A DNA stretch of 64,000 nucleotides from Lelliottia jeotgali (GTDB lineage Bacteria; Pseudomonadota; Gammaproteobacteria; Enterobacterales; Enterobacteriaceae). The stretch spans positions 2,170,001 to 2,234,000 of the forward strand of contig CP018628.1 of NCBI GenBank assembly GCA_002271215.1, read 5' to 3'. Below, piece by piece: positions 1 through 9,104 of the stretch; the first letter of the stretch is position 1, and every line of letters begins with the position of its first letter. Under the pieces are notes generated by a model that searched no databases, was not told the DNA's origin, and worked only from the letters and a program-made list of their open reading frames with translations. The position numbers and the translations under genes are program-made.

Positions 1-1
1 C

Positions 2-2917
2 AGCGAGCAGAACCGCGTTTTCCAGGCGCACAGCGGACGGCGCATCGTGCTGGCGACCAACGTCGCCGAAACCTCACTGACCGTGCCGGGCATCAAGTAT
101 GTAATCGACCCTGGCACCGCGCGTATCAGCCGCTACAGCTATCGCACCAAGGTTCAGCGTCTGCCGATCGAGCCGGTTTCACAGGCCTCTGCTAACCAGC
201 GTAAAGGCCGCTGCGGTCGTGTTTCGGAAGGTATCTGTATTCGCCTGTATTCCGAAGACGATTTCCTGTCTCGCCCGGAATTTACCGATCCAGAGATTCT
301 GCGTACCAACCTCGCGTCGGTTATTTTGCAGATGACGGCTCTGGGGCTGGGCGATATCGCCGCGTTCCCGTTTGTCGAAGCGCCGGATAAGCGCAATATT
401 CAGGACGGCGTGCGCCTGCTGGAAGAGCTGGGCGCTATTACCACTGACGAACAGGCCACTGCCTACAAACTGACGCCGATGGGCCGTCAGCTGAGCCAGC
501 TGCCGGTGGACCCGCGTCTGGCGAGGATGGTGATTGAGGCGCAAAAACACGGCTGCGTGCGTGAGGCGATGATTATCACTTCAGCGCTGTCGATTCAGGA
601 CCCGCGTGAACGTCCGATGGACAAAAAGCAGGCGTCCGATGAAAAACATCAGCGTTTCCACGACAAAGAGTCCGATTTCCTCGCCTTTGTGAACCTGTGG
701 AATTACCTCGGCGAGCAGCAAAAAGCCCTGTCGTCGAACCAGTTCCGCCGTCAGTGTAAGGTCGAATATCTTAACTACCTGCGCGTGCGCGAGTGGCAGG
801 ATATTTACACCCAGCTGCGTCAGGTGGTGAAAGAGCTGGGCATTCCGGTGAACAGCGAACCGGCAGAGTACCGCGAAATTCACATGGCGCTGCTGACCGG
901 GTTGCTGTCGCACATCGGTATGAAAGACGCCGATAAGCAGGAATATACCGGCGCGCGTAACGCCCGTTTCTCCATCTTCCCAGGTTCTGGTTTATTCAAG
1001 AAACCGCCGAAATGGACCATCGTGGCAGAGCTGGTGGAAACCAGCCGTCTGTGGGGCCGTATTGCAGCGCGTATTGATCCTGAATGGGTCGAACCTGTCG
1101 CGCAGCACCTGCTGAAACGCTCATACAGTGAACCACACTGGGAGCGGGCGCAGGGCGCGGTAATGGCGACCGAAAAAGTGACCGTTTACGGCCTGCCGGT
1201 CGTTGCGGCGCGTAAGGTGAATTACAGCCTGATCGACCCGGCGCTCTCCCGCGAGCTGTTTATCCGCCACGCGCTGGTGGAGGGCGACTGGCAGACACGT
1301 CACGCCTTCTTCCGTGAAAACCTGAAGCTGCGCGCCGAAGTCGAAGAGCTGGAACACAAAACGCGCCGCCGCGACATCCTTGTGGATGACGAAGCGCTGT
1401 TTGAGTTTTATGACCAGCGCATCAGCCACGACGTGGTTTCTGCGCGTCACTTCGACAGCTGGTGGAAAAAGGCCAGTAAGGAATCGCCGGATCTGCTCAA
1501 CTTTGAAAAGAGCATGTTGATCAAAGAGGGCGCGGAGCAGGTCAGCAAGCTGGACTACCCGAACTTCTGGCATCAGGGCAATCTCAAGCTGCGTCTGACC
1601 TATCAGTTTGAACCAGGCGCGGACGCCGACGGCGTGACAGTCCACATTCCGCTGCCGCTGCTCAATCAGGTGGATGAGAGTGGTTTTGAGTGGCAAATCC
1701 CAGGCCTGCGCCGCGAGCTGGTGATTGCGCTGATCAAATCCTTGCCTAAACCGGTTCGCCGTAATTTTGTTCCAGCGCCAAACTATGCCGAGGCATTTTT
1801 AGCCCGTGTTACGCCGCTGGAGCTGCCGCTGCTCGATGCACTGGAGAAAGAGCTGCGCCGTATGTCGGGGGTGACCATTGACCGCGAATCCTGGCACTGG
1901 GATCAGGTGCCCGATCATCTGAAAATCACCTTCCGGGTAGTGGATGACAAAAACAAAAAGCTCAACGAAGGCCGCTCGCTGAGTGAACTCAAGGATGCGC
2001 TGAAAGGCAAAGTGCAGGAGACGCTCTCGGCGGTGGCGGATGACGGCATCGAGCAGAGCGGGCTGCATATCTGGAGCTTCGGCAATCTGCCGGATCACTA
2101 CGAGCAGAAACGCGGTAACTACAAAGTGAAGGCCTGGCCTGCGCTGGTGGATGAGCGCGACAGTGTGGCGATCAAGTTGTTTGATAATCCGCAGGAACAA
2201 CAGCAGGCGATGTGGCGCGGTCTGCGCCGCTTGCTGCTGCTGAATATCCCGTCGCCTATCAAATATCTTCATGAAAAACTGCCGAACAAAGCCAAACTCG
2301 GTTTGTACTTCAACCCGTACGGCAAGGTGCTGGATCTGATTGACGACTGCATCTCCTGCGGCGTGGACAAGCTGATTGACGAAGCGGGCGGACCGGTGTG
2401 GACGGAAGAGGGCTTTGCCGCGCTGCACGAAAAAGTGCGTGCTGGGCTGAACGAGACCGTGGTCACTATCGCGAAGCAGGTCGAACAGATCCTGACGGCG
2501 GTGTTCAATATCAACAAACGTCTGAAAGGGCGCGTGGATATGACGATGGCGCTGGCGCTGTCGGACGTGAAAGCGCAGATGGGTGGGCTGGTGTATCGCG
2601 GATTTGTCACCGGCAACGGTTTCAAACGTCTCGGTGATACGCTGCGTTATCTGAATGCGATTGAAAAACGTCTGGAGAAGCTGGCCGTCGATCCGCACCG
2701 CGATCGCGCGCAGATGCTGAAAGTGGAGAGCGTCCAGCAGGCGTGGCAGCAGTGGTTAAACAAACTGCCGCCCGCGCGTCGTGATGACGAGGACGTGCAG
2801 GAGATCCGCTGGATGATCGAAGAGCTGCGCGTGAGTTTCTTTGCGCAGCAGCTGGGAACGCCTTATCCGATTTCCGATAAGCGTATCTTGCAGGCGATGG
2901 AGCAGATTACGGCTTAA
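2..2917 (+). CDS. hrpA: ATP-dependent RNA helicase HrpA, 3' part (5' end outside window)
   Basis: This is the C-terminal roughly 970 residues of the DEAH-box helicase HrpA, which in E. coli is about 1,300 aa and rescues stalled ribosomes and processes some fimbrial mRNAs. The frame is open from base 2, so the start lies upstream of the window. Visible helicase motifs are motif V (TNVAETSLTVPG, just inside the window) and motif VI (QRKGRCGR). The winged-helix/ratchet, OB-fold and DUF3418-type C-terminal regions typical of bacterial HrpA follow. The N-terminal Walker A and DEAH motifs are not in the window. The identification rests on near-complete similarity to the E. coli protein as I remember it. 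A pair of REP-type palindromes follows the stop; the second ends in a run of T and could act as its terminator. Confidence 0.97.
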   Translation, partial: SEQNRVFQAHSGRRIVLATNVAETSLTVPGIKYVIDPGTARISRYSYRTKVQRLPIEPVSQASANQRKGRCGRVSEGICIRLYSEDDFLSRPEFTDPEILRTNLASVILQMTALGLGDIAAFPFVEAPDKRNIQDGVRLLEELGAITTDEQATAYKLTPMGRQLSQLPVDPRLARMVIEAQKHGCVREAMIITSALSIQDPRERPMDKKQASDEKHQRFHDKESDFLAFVNLWNYLGEQQKALSSNQFRRQCKVEYLNYLRVREWQDIYTQLRQVVKELGIPVNSEPAEYREIHMALLTGLLSHIGMKDADKQEYTGARNARFSIFPGSGLFKKPPKWTIVAELVETSRLWGRIAARIDPEWVEPVAQHLLKRSYSEPHWERAQGAVMATEKVTVYGLPVVAARKVNYSLIDPALSRELFIRHALVEGDWQTRHAFFRENLKLRAEVEELEHKTRRRDILVDDEALFEFYDQRISHDVVSARHFDSWWKKASKESPDLLNFEKSMLIKEGAEQVSKLDYPNFWHQGNLKLRLTYQFEPGADADGVTVHIPLPLLNQVDESGFEWQIPGLRRELVIALIKSLPKPVRRNFVPAPNYAEAFLARVTPLELPLLDALEKELRRMSGVTIDRESWHWDQVPDHLKITFRVVDDKNKKLNEGRSLSELKDALKGKVQETLSAVADDGIEQSGLHIWSFGNLPDHYEQKRGNYKVKAWPALVDERDSVAIKLFDNPQEQQQAMWRGLRRLLLLNIPSPIKYLHEKLPNKAKLGLYFNPYGKVLDLIDDCISCGVDKLIDEAGGPVWTEEGFAALHEKVRAGLNETVVTIAKQVEQILTAVFNINKRLKGRVDMTMALALSDVKAQMGGLVYRGFVTGNGFKRLGDTLRYLNAIEKRLEKLAVDPHRDRAQMLKVESVQQAWQQWLNKLPPARRDDEDVQEIRWMIEELRVSFFAQQLGTPYPISDKRILQAMEQITA

Positions 2918-2922
2918 CGCTT

Positions 2923-3004
2923 GCCCGGTGGCGCTGCGCTTACCGGGCCTACAAAAACCGCATAACTGTATCGTTGGCCGGGTAAGGCGTCGCCGCTACC
3001 CGGC
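2923..3004. repeat. paired REP/BIME palindromes, copy 1
   Basis: Two GC-rich imperfect palindromes (2923-2949 and 2977-3004) of the GCCCGGTGGCGC...GCGCTTACCGGGC type lie in opposite orientation between convergent hrpA and the methyltransferase gene. The second is followed by a T run and may terminate hrpA transcription. The same family recurs at about 3.7, 17.1, 53.3 and 57.7 kb. Confidence 0.8.
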
Positions 3005-3010
3005 TTTTTT

Positions 3011-3670
3011 TCAGCTATTCACTATGGCCAGCGTAAACCCATCCCAACCTTTCGTTCCCACGGTTTGCAGCGCAGTGGCTGTGAGACGAGGGTTATCTCC
3101 GGTCATTTCGATAAAACGCCGTACACCCTGCACGCGGTCATCGTTGCTTTGGTCATTGATCACTTCACCGTCACGCACCACGTTATCGCCAATAATCACG
3201 GTTCCCGGTCGTGAGTAGCGCAGCGCCCACTCCAGATAGCCCGGATTGTTAGGCTTATCCGCATCGATAAAGATCAGATCAAACGGCGGAATGTCCCCGA
3301 AGTCTTTCAGCGATTGCAATCCAGGACCTTCGATAAGCTCAATTTTTCGCTGCAAACCGGCAAGGTGGATATTCTGTCTGGCGATTTCGACATGAACTGG
3401 ATCGGCTTCAAGGGTGATAATTTTGCCGTCTGGTGGCAAAGCGCGCGCCATCCAGATAGTGCTATACGCGCCCAGGGTACCGATTTCCAGGATACGTTTC
3501 GCTTGCGTCATTTGTACGAATAATGCCAGCAATTGCCCCTGATTTGCCGCCACGTCATGCTCCGGCAGCCCGGCTCGTTTGTTGTTCTCCAGAACCTGTT
3601 GCAGTACCGCATCTTGGGGAATGAGAGAAGAAATCATATAGTTATCTACTGCAGACCACGTTTGTTGCAT
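3011..3670 (-). CDS. class I SAM-dependent O-methyltransferase (Methyltransf_3 / COMT-like)
   Basis: A 219-aa protein of the bacterial catechol-O-methyltransferase-like family. These transfer a methyl group from S-adenosylmethionine to a hydroxyl of small aromatic acceptors; the acceptor here cannot be told. The SAM-binding glycine loop is ILEIGTLGAYST near residues 60-71. The acidic metal-binding segment FIDADKPN is near residue 133, followed by a conserved GDNVVRDG segment, so a divalent-metal-dependent mechanism is expected. The start is supported by an AGGAGGT ribosome-binding site 6 bases upstream. It lies downstream of the efflux operon on the same strand but is separated from it by REP elements, so co-transcription is uncertain. 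Confidence 0.9.
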   Translation of the reverse strand: MQQTWSAVDNYMISSLIPQDAVLQQVLENNKRAGLPEHDVAANQGQLLALFVQMTQAKRILEIGTLGAYSTIWMARALPPDGKIITLEADPVHVEIARQNIHLAGLQRKIELIEGPGLQSLKDFGDIPPFDLIFIDADKPNNPGYLEWALRYSRPGTVIIGDNVVRDGEVINDQSNDDRVQGVRRFIEMTGDNPRLTATALQTVGTKGWDGFTLAIVNS

Positions 3671-3702
3671 CGACTGACCTCCTGATTAATCTCTGAACCA
3701 AT

Positions 3703-3773
3703 GCCCGGTGGCGCTACGCTTACCGGGCCTACAGAACCCCGCATAGGTCGGGTAAGGCGTTATGCCGCCGACC
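3703..3773. repeat. paired REP/BIME palindromes, copy 2
   Basis: Two palindromes (3703-3729 and 3746-3773) of the same family as copy 1. The second runs about 14 bases into the 3' end of the outer-membrane efflux gene, so its last codons are drawn from repeat sequence. Confidence 0.75.
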
Positions 3774-5139
3774 ATCCGCCACCCAGTGTTTTATACAAAT
3801 CAATCTGTGCCAGCAGCAGGTTATTTTTCACCTGCACCACATTGGTTTGCACCGAGAACAGCGTGCGCTGGGCGTCGAGAACGTCCAGATACGAAGAATA
3901 CCCGTTGCGATAGCGATTTTGTGCGATGCGCAGCGTCTCCTGTGCCACATCCTGCTGCGCGAGTAGCTCGGTCTGCTGTTCCTGATAGCGCGTGATGGCA
4001 TCCAGACTGTCGTTCACTTCACGAAACGCATTGCGCACGGTTTTTTCGTAGCCATACAGCGCCTGATTACGCTGTGATTGCGAAATATCCACCTGAGCGT
4101 TGAGCGCCTGGCGATTCAGCAGCGGGGCCAGAATACTCCCGCCGAGACTCCAGAGCTGAAGCGGGCTATCCAGCAAGCCGGGCAACGTACGATCCTGTAC
4201 CGATCCGCTGGCGGTGAGGTTGATCGACGGCAGCAGGCTGGCGCGAGAAGCGTCGAGCGTGGCGTCGGCGGCGATCAGCTGGCGCTCCGCCTGCACAATA
4301 TCCGGGCGGCGATTGAGTAGCGAGGAGGGAAGCTGTGACGGGAGTTGTAGCGGTGTCAGCGCACTAAAACTGTCGCTTCGTGCGACATCTTCAGGGTTAT
4401 CGCCCAGCAGTTGGCTGAGCGCGTTTTCCTGAACCGCAATTTGATGCTGCAAAAGTGGGATTTGTGCACGCGTTGAGCGCAGCTCGGAATCCGACTGCAT
4501 TAGCTCCAGCCGCGAGCTGTAACCCGTTTCAAACTGCCGTTTTGCCAGCGCCAGCGCATCTTCACGCGATTTCACTGTCGACTGCGTGACGCGCAATTGT
4601 TCATCCAGCGCAAGCAATGTCACATAGCCCGAGGCCACCGATGAGGCGACGGTTAAGTCCGCTGCCGCTGCTGCCGCTTTTTGTGCCTCGAGTGAGGCTT
4701 GCGCTGCGTTCGCCGTGCTGCGGTTCACGCCCCAGATATCCACGTCGTAGCTGGCGGTCAGGCTGCCTTTGTATAAGGTACTGTAAACCGGCAGCCCGGT
4801 CGCAGCAGATTGAGTTCGTGCGCGAGTGCCGCTCACGCCGGCATCCAGCGAGGGGAACAGACTGCTGTCGGCGGCGTAGACGCGCGCCTGATATTCATTA
4901 ATCCGCTCACGGGCGATCAGCACGTCGCTGTTATTGTGCAGCGCCTGATCGACGTAGCGGTTGAGGTGGTTATCGTGAAAATTACGCCACCATAGCTGCT
5001 CGGTCGGGCTCGTGGGGCCTGACGTCGCACGCCACTGTGCCGGAATTTGCAGCGTATTTTTGGCCGGGGCGACATCTGCCGACTGACATCCTACCAGGAA
5101 GGTCGCAATCAATAATCCAGCGACGGGGCGAAGCGTCAT
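3760..5139 (-). CDS. outer-membrane efflux lipoprotein, NodT/OprM family
   Basis: A 459-aa outer-membrane factor of a tripartite efflux system. An N-terminal signal ends in a lipobox with the lipidated cysteine at residue 18 (FLVGC), so the mature protein should be lipid-anchored. Two repeats of long coiled-coil helices typical of the TolC-like channel fold follow; the LLNRRPDI segment near residue 270 and the NRYRNGYSSYLDVLDAQRTL segment near the C-terminus are family hallmarks. The gene overlaps the upstream HlyD gene by 4 bases (ATGA), so the pump, adaptor and channel are encoded in one operon, and this complex need not borrow TolC. Its 3' end is formed partly by a REP element. The drug substrate is not predictable. 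Confidence 0.93.
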   Translation of the reverse strand: MTLRPVAGLLIATFLVGCQSADVAPAKNTLQIPAQWRATSGPTSPTEQLWWRNFHDNHLNRYVDQALHNNSDVLIARERINEYQARVYAADSSLFPSLDAGVSGTRARTQSAATGLPVYSTLYKGSLTASYDVDIWGVNRSTANAAQASLEAQKAAAAAADLTVASSVASGYVTLLALDEQLRVTQSTVKSREDALALAKRQFETGYSSRLELMQSDSELRSTRAQIPLLQHQIAVQENALSQLLGDNPEDVARSDSFSALTPLQLPSQLPSSLLNRRPDIVQAERQLIAADATLDASRASLLPSINLTASGSVQDRTLPGLLDSPLQLWSLGGSILAPLLNRQALNAQVDISQSQRNQALYGYEKTVRNAFREVNDSLDAITRYQEQQTELLAQQDVAQETLRIAQNRYRNGYSSYLDVLDAQRTLFSVQTNVVQVKNNLLLAQIDLYKTLGGGWSAA

Positions 5140-6218
5140 TCTTTCGTCTCCCGTGTGTCGATGTTCACCTGCACCGACATCCCAGGGCGCAGCAGGGCTG
5201 AATCTTCCGCTTTGCCGAGCACTTCAATGCGCACCGGAATGCGCTGGGCGATTTTGACAAAGTTGCCGGTGGCGTTATCCGGCGTAATGGCGCTGAACTC
5301 AACGCCAGTCGCCGGAGAGATACTCTGCACGCGGCCCTCATAGGCTTTTCCGTTAAGCGCATCGACGGTGAATTTCACCGGCTGCCCAACGCGCAGATCG
5401 GCAAGCTGTGTCTCTTTAATATTGGCAATGACCCAGTGCTGCGGCGGAACCAGCGTGGTGAGATGGGTTCCTGCGGTGACGTAAGCGCCCAAGCGCACGG
5501 CAATCTGCCCGAGCTGTCCGTCGCGCGGGGCGACAATCCGCGTGTTTTGCAAATCGATTTGCGCCAGTTCCAGCGCGGCTTTGGCGCTCTCAACGTCGGC
5601 TTCCAGCGAGCCGCGATTGACGATGACGGTTTGCAGATCCTGGCGTGACATCTCAAGCGTGGCTTTGGCCTGCTCAATATCGGCACTGCCCTGAGCGGCA
5701 CTGGCAAGAGCTGCATCGCGCTCGCGAATCGAGAGTGAACCGTCGGCAGTCAGATCTTTAACGCGCTTTAAATCGGCCTGGGTTTTCAGGCTCTGGGCGC
5801 GGGCATTTTTCAGCGCCGCGTCGTTGCGAACAATCACTGCCTCAGCGCTTTTACGCTGCTGAAGATTATTGTTTAGCGCTGCCATTTTCATCGCCAGCTG
5901 GGCCTCGGCCTGATGTACGCGCTGGCGGTAAATTCTGTCGTCGATTTGCAGCAGCAGGTCGCCTTTTTTCACCTGCACAAAATCCTGTACTTTCACCTCA
6001 GTAATATAACCGTTCACCTGCGGGCTGATAAACGTGGTCTGCCCGCGCACGTAGGCGTTATCGGTGAACTGGGTATGGCGCGTGAACGGCGGCAATTGCC
6101 AGGCGTATAGAATCACCAGCACTCCGACGATGCCGATGGCGGCCGCAGCAAACAGTGAAACAATGCGCAAATTGTTGCGCGTAGTGGCCTGCTCTTTGGC
6201 GGCATCCTGCTGACTCAT
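5136..6218 (-). CDS. HlyD/EmrA-family membrane fusion protein
   Basis: A 360-aa periplasmic adaptor that bridges an inner-membrane pump and the outer-membrane channel. It has one N-terminal membrane segment (about residues 20-40), then a biotinyl-lipoyl half (TTFISPQVNGYITEV), a long alpha-hairpin rich in Ala, Gln and Lys (about 90-200), the second lipoyl half (IVAPRDGQLGQIAV) and a beta-barrel region. The length and order match EmrA. A GGGAGA ribosome-binding site precedes the ATG. It sits between the MFS pump gene (29 bases upstream) and the outer-membrane factor gene (4-base overlap). Confidence 0.94.
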   Translation of the reverse strand: MSQQDAAKEQATTRNNLRIVSLFAAAAIGIVGVLVILYAWQLPPFTRHTQFTDNAYVRGQTTFISPQVNGYITEVKVQDFVQVKKGDLLLQIDDRIYRQRVHQAEAQLAMKMAALNNNLQQRKSAEAVIVRNDAALKNARAQSLKTQADLKRVKDLTADGSLSIRERDAALASAAQGSADIEQAKATLEMSRQDLQTVIVNRGSLEADVESAKAALELAQIDLQNTRIVAPRDGQLGQIAVRLGAYVTAGTHLTTLVPPQHWVIANIKETQLADLRVGQPVKFTVDALNGKAYEGRVQSISPATGVEFSAITPDNATGNFVKIAQRIPVRIEVLGKAEDSALLRPGMSVQVNIDTRETKE

Positions 6219-6247
6219 AACGTCTCCCGAGGTAAATCACTGTTCAT

Positions 6248-7900
6248 TTATTTGGTCCCTGTCGCGCGTTTTAGCGCCAGTCGTGCGGTAATTCTCAGGC
6301 GCAGCAAGCGCCATAAAATCCACACCAGCGTGGCGGTGGCAATGGCCGCCGTCAGCATATAGGTGTCGTTATAGGCCAGAATATTCGCTTCCAGCGTGGT
6401 GACCGTTTGCAGTTGCAGCGTCGCCTGTGTGCCGAGCAGCGCACTGTCGCCAATCAAATTCTGGTACATCTGGCTGTACATTTGCAGCCGCTCGTTGACC
6501 AGCGGATTGAGCGTGGTGAGCTGATCGGACAATAAGCTGGAGTGATATTTCTCGCGCCAGGTCTGGAAGGTGCCCAAAATCGCGGAGCCTAACAGGCCGC
6601 CAATGTTCTGGCTCATGCCAAACAGCACCGAGAAACTAACCAGATTGCGCGGGTCGGCAATCACACCGCCAATGCCTGCCAGCATCGCGGGGGCAAGGAA
6701 AAACGCACTGCCAAAACCCAGTAAAAATTGGCTCAGCATCAGCTGGTCCGGGCGGGTTAAATTGCTGGACTGGCTGTCCAGCAGCGAGGCGATAATCATC
6801 AGCAATAAAGAGGTGACAATCGGCCAGGCCAGTTTGGTCGGCTTGATGGTCAGACAGCTGGCGACAATTCCGCAGACGATCCCGGCGAAAATTGACCACG
6901 CCAGATTCGTCATCTGTTCATTCTGTAAACCAACATACTGCAGCCAGCCGATCACCCCGGTGTTTTGCTCTGCCAGCACGATGCGGATCAGCAGCATAAT
7001 CAGTCCCAGACGCAGAATACTGCCGCTGGAAAGCCAGCGGGTATTGAGCAGCGGGTTGCTGCGGCGGTGCTCAAACATGACAGCCGAGAGGATTAGCACC
7101 AGTGACGCAGCCAGCGCCCAGCCGATCCACGGCGCTTCAAACCACCAGTCGAGTCTTCCGAGAGAGAGCACTGCACACAGCAGCGCCATGCCGGGTGCCA
7201 GCAGGAAGAAGGTGATGAAGTCTTTCTTCTCGAAGACTTTGCGGCGATCGCCCGGCGGCAGTTTCAGGGCGATCACGCAGCCCAGCGAAATCAGCGCCAG
7301 ACCGAGTTCGAAGAAGTACAGCCCGCGCCATTCGTCGAGCTGTAAAAGCTCGCTGGAAAACAGCCGCGCAATGGGGATCGCCAGCGAAGAACCGGTAATG
7401 CCGATGGTCAGCGCCTTAAGACGATGTTTGGCAGGCCAGGCCTGGATTTGATAATAAATCCCCAGCGAGCTGAGTGCGGCGGCGACCATTCCGTGGGCGG
7501 CGCGAACCATCATGGCTGAACTCAGGTCGTTGACGAACAGGTGGAAAAAGGTGACCAGCACGTACAGCACCAGAAACCCTTCGGTAAAGGCGCGCAAGCC
7601 GAATTGCTGGCGAAACTTGACCAGTAACAGGTTGATCGACACGTTGGTCATCACGTAAACGGCGGGAAGCCAGGCGATTTCTGTCGACCAGACGGCAAAC
7701 GTTCCCTGCAGGTTTTGCAGATTTGCGGCGACCATCGCGTTGCCAAGCGCACCCGTCAGGCAAACGAGCAAACCAACCACCCCATAAGCTACCCGTTTAG
7801 GCGTGCTGTGAAAGGGCGTCGAAGGGGAGCCGAGCAGGGCGGGTTTTTCGTGAGGCTGCCACTCGCGAGGAGCATAAGGATCGCGTTGAGGCAGGCGCAT
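6248..7900 (-). CDS. DHA2-family MFS drug efflux transporter, EmrB-like
   Basis: A 550-aa membrane protein with about 14 hydrophobic segments, the hallmark of the DHA2 (drug:H+ antiporter, 14 TM) branch of the major facilitator superfamily. It is the first gene of the three-gene operon with the HlyD adaptor and outer-membrane lipoprotein, so it is expected to export amphiphilic toxic compounds straight across the envelope. The N-terminus has a proline-rich cytosolic tail of about 35 residues before the first membrane helix. An AAAGGT-like ribosome-binding site is upstream. No regulator gene is adjacent; the gene is divergent from ydcF with a 212-base intergenic region that should hold both promoters. 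Confidence 0.92.
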   Translation of the reverse strand: MRLPQRDPYAPREWQPHEKPALLGSPSTPFHSTPKRVAYGVVGLLVCLTGALGNAMVAANLQNLQGTFAVWSTEIAWLPAVYVMTNVSINLLLVKFRQQFGLRAFTEGFLVLYVLVTFFHLFVNDLSSAMMVRAAHGMVAAALSSLGIYYQIQAWPAKHRLKALTIGITGSSLAIPIARLFSSELLQLDEWRGLYFFELGLALISLGCVIALKLPPGDRRKVFEKKDFITFFLLAPGMALLCAVLSLGRLDWWFEAPWIGWALAASLVLILSAVMFEHRRSNPLLNTRWLSSGSILRLGLIMLLIRIVLAEQNTGVIGWLQYVGLQNEQMTNLAWSIFAGIVCGIVASCLTIKPTKLAWPIVTSLLLMIIASLLDSQSSNLTRPDQLMLSQFLLGFGSAFFLAPAMLAGIGGVIADPRNLVSFSVLFGMSQNIGGLLGSAILGTFQTWREKYHSSLLSDQLTTLNPLVNERLQMYSQMYQNLIGDSALLGTQATLQLQTVTTLEANILAYNDTYMLTAAIATATLVWILWRLLRLRITARLALKRATGTK

Positions 7901-8112
7901 AACGTCGTTTACCTTTGGAAAATTTGAATAGTTAGTGGGCTAATGATTCTACCTGTGGCAGAAATCATAATTCAAGTGAATATGAAAAGCCTCATTAAAT
8001 CAAATATGATTGCGTTCAGCAGCGGTAAAGAGCGGGCGGCTTTCGGAGAGATCCTCTGTTGTGCATAATCCTGTGCGTTACCCTAAATATAACCTGATGT
8101 AAGGAGGTAACG

Positions 8113-8907
8113 ATGACTCTGAACCTTTTTCCCTGTCTGCCCGATGCCACACTGGCGGCAGTCAACACCGTCGGTTCATGGCTGGCACAAGACGATTATC
8201 GTCATGACCAGCAATTTGATGCGGTGATTCTTGCCGGGAACGCGGTGATCCCAACGATTGACGCCGCCTGTCGTATTGCGTCTGAGCAAGCGATTCCGCT
8301 GTTGATCAGCGGCGGCATTGGTCACTCGACGACATTTCTGTACGCGGCGACAGCTCGCCATCCGCGCTATAACACTGTGCCCACCACCGGACGGGCAGAG
8401 GCGGCGATCCTTTCGGATATCGCGCGCAAGTTCTGGCACATCGCTGATGAACGCGTTCTGATCGAGGATCAGTCTACCAACTGCGGTGAGAATGCGCGGT
8501 TTAGCTGGAACGTATTGAAGCAGCACGCTCCGGTCCCGGAACGCATTTTGGTGGTTCAAGACCCGACGATGCAGCGGCGCACAATGGCGACGTTCGCCCG
8601 CGTGTGTCGCGACGAATCGGCTTTACCGCGCTTTGTCAGTTATCCCGGCTTTGTTCCGAGCCTGCAAAACAGCGAAAACGGCCTGGTGTTTAGCCACGGC
8701 GGTGAAGGGCTATGGCCGGTTGAGCGCTACCTGTCGCTGGTGCTTGGTGAACTCCCGCGCCTGAAAGACGATGTGAACGGTTATGGTCCTGCGGGGCGCG
8801 ACTATATCGCGCATGTGGAGATTCCGGCCAATGTAGAAGCCGCCTGGCGGATTCTGCGCAATGACAGCACCCTGACTGAAGCGCTGGTTAGCCGCTCTCT
8901 GCTGTAA
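8113..8907 (+). CDS. ydcF: YdcF, DUF218-domain protein
   Basis: A 264-aa homologue of E. coli YdcF (266 aa), a soluble DUF218 protein reported to bind S-adenosylmethionine and with no settled physiological function. The conserved blocks are present: VILAGNAV at about residue 38, SGGIGHSTTFLY at about 70 and the DUF218 signature EDQSTNCGENARFS at about 118. A strong AAGGAGGT ribosome-binding site lies 5 bases before the ATG. It is followed by a strong hairpin terminator and then aldA, the order seen in E. coli. Confidence 0.95.
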   Translation: MTLNLFPCLPDATLAAVNTVGSWLAQDDYRHDQQFDAVILAGNAVIPTIDAACRIASEQAIPLLISGGIGHSTTFLYAATARHPRYNTVPTTGRAEAAILSDIARKFWHIADERVLIEDQSTNCGENARFSWNVLKQHAPVPERILVVQDPTMQRRTMATFARVCRDESALPRFVSYPGFVPSLQNSENGLVFSHGGEGLWPVERYLSLVLGELPRLKDDVNGYGPAGRDYIAHVEIPANVEAAWRILRNDSTLTEALVSRSLL

Positions 8908-8912
8908 GTTTT

Positions 8913-8950
8913 GCCCGTTTGCGCATACCTCGTCGCAAACGGGCATTTTA
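8913..8950 (+). terminator. intrinsic terminator after ydcF
   Basis: A perfect 11-bp inverted repeat (GCCCGTTTGCG at 8913-8923, CGCAAACGGGC at 8934-8944) with a 10-base loop is followed by ATTTTATGTT, a moderate T-rich tail. Confidence 0.8.
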
Positions 8951-8994
8951 TGTTGCTCATCTGTAATGAAATGGTTTTGCTGATGCGATTCTTT

Positions 8995-9010
8995 TTTGAG
9001 ATATCTCACA
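8995..9010. promoter_or_regulatory. CRP-like binding site upstream of aldA
   Basis: TTTGA-GATATC-TCACA matches the CRP consensus TGTGA-N6-TCACA at 9 of 10 core positions. The position about 100 bases before the aldA start fits the known catabolite control of aldA in E. coli. This is a sequence match only. Confidence 0.6.
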
Positions 9011-9052
9011 AATACAGCGCGATAGCATAGGCAATCAGGCTCCTGCTTGTAA

Positions 9053-9081
9053 TTTTTAACAATAATTTTACTTGTTAAAAA
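9053..9081. promoter_or_regulatory. 10-bp inverted repeat in the aldA leader
   Basis: TTTTTAACAA at 9053-9062 and TTGTTAAAAA at 9072-9081 form a perfect 10-bp inverted repeat with a 9-base AT-rich spacer, centred 38 bases before the aldA ATG and just upstream of its ribosome-binding site. It could be an operator or an unstable leader hairpin. No regulator is assigned. Confidence 0.45.
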
Positions 9082-9104
9082 CAGTGCAATTACAGGAGCA
9101 GGTC

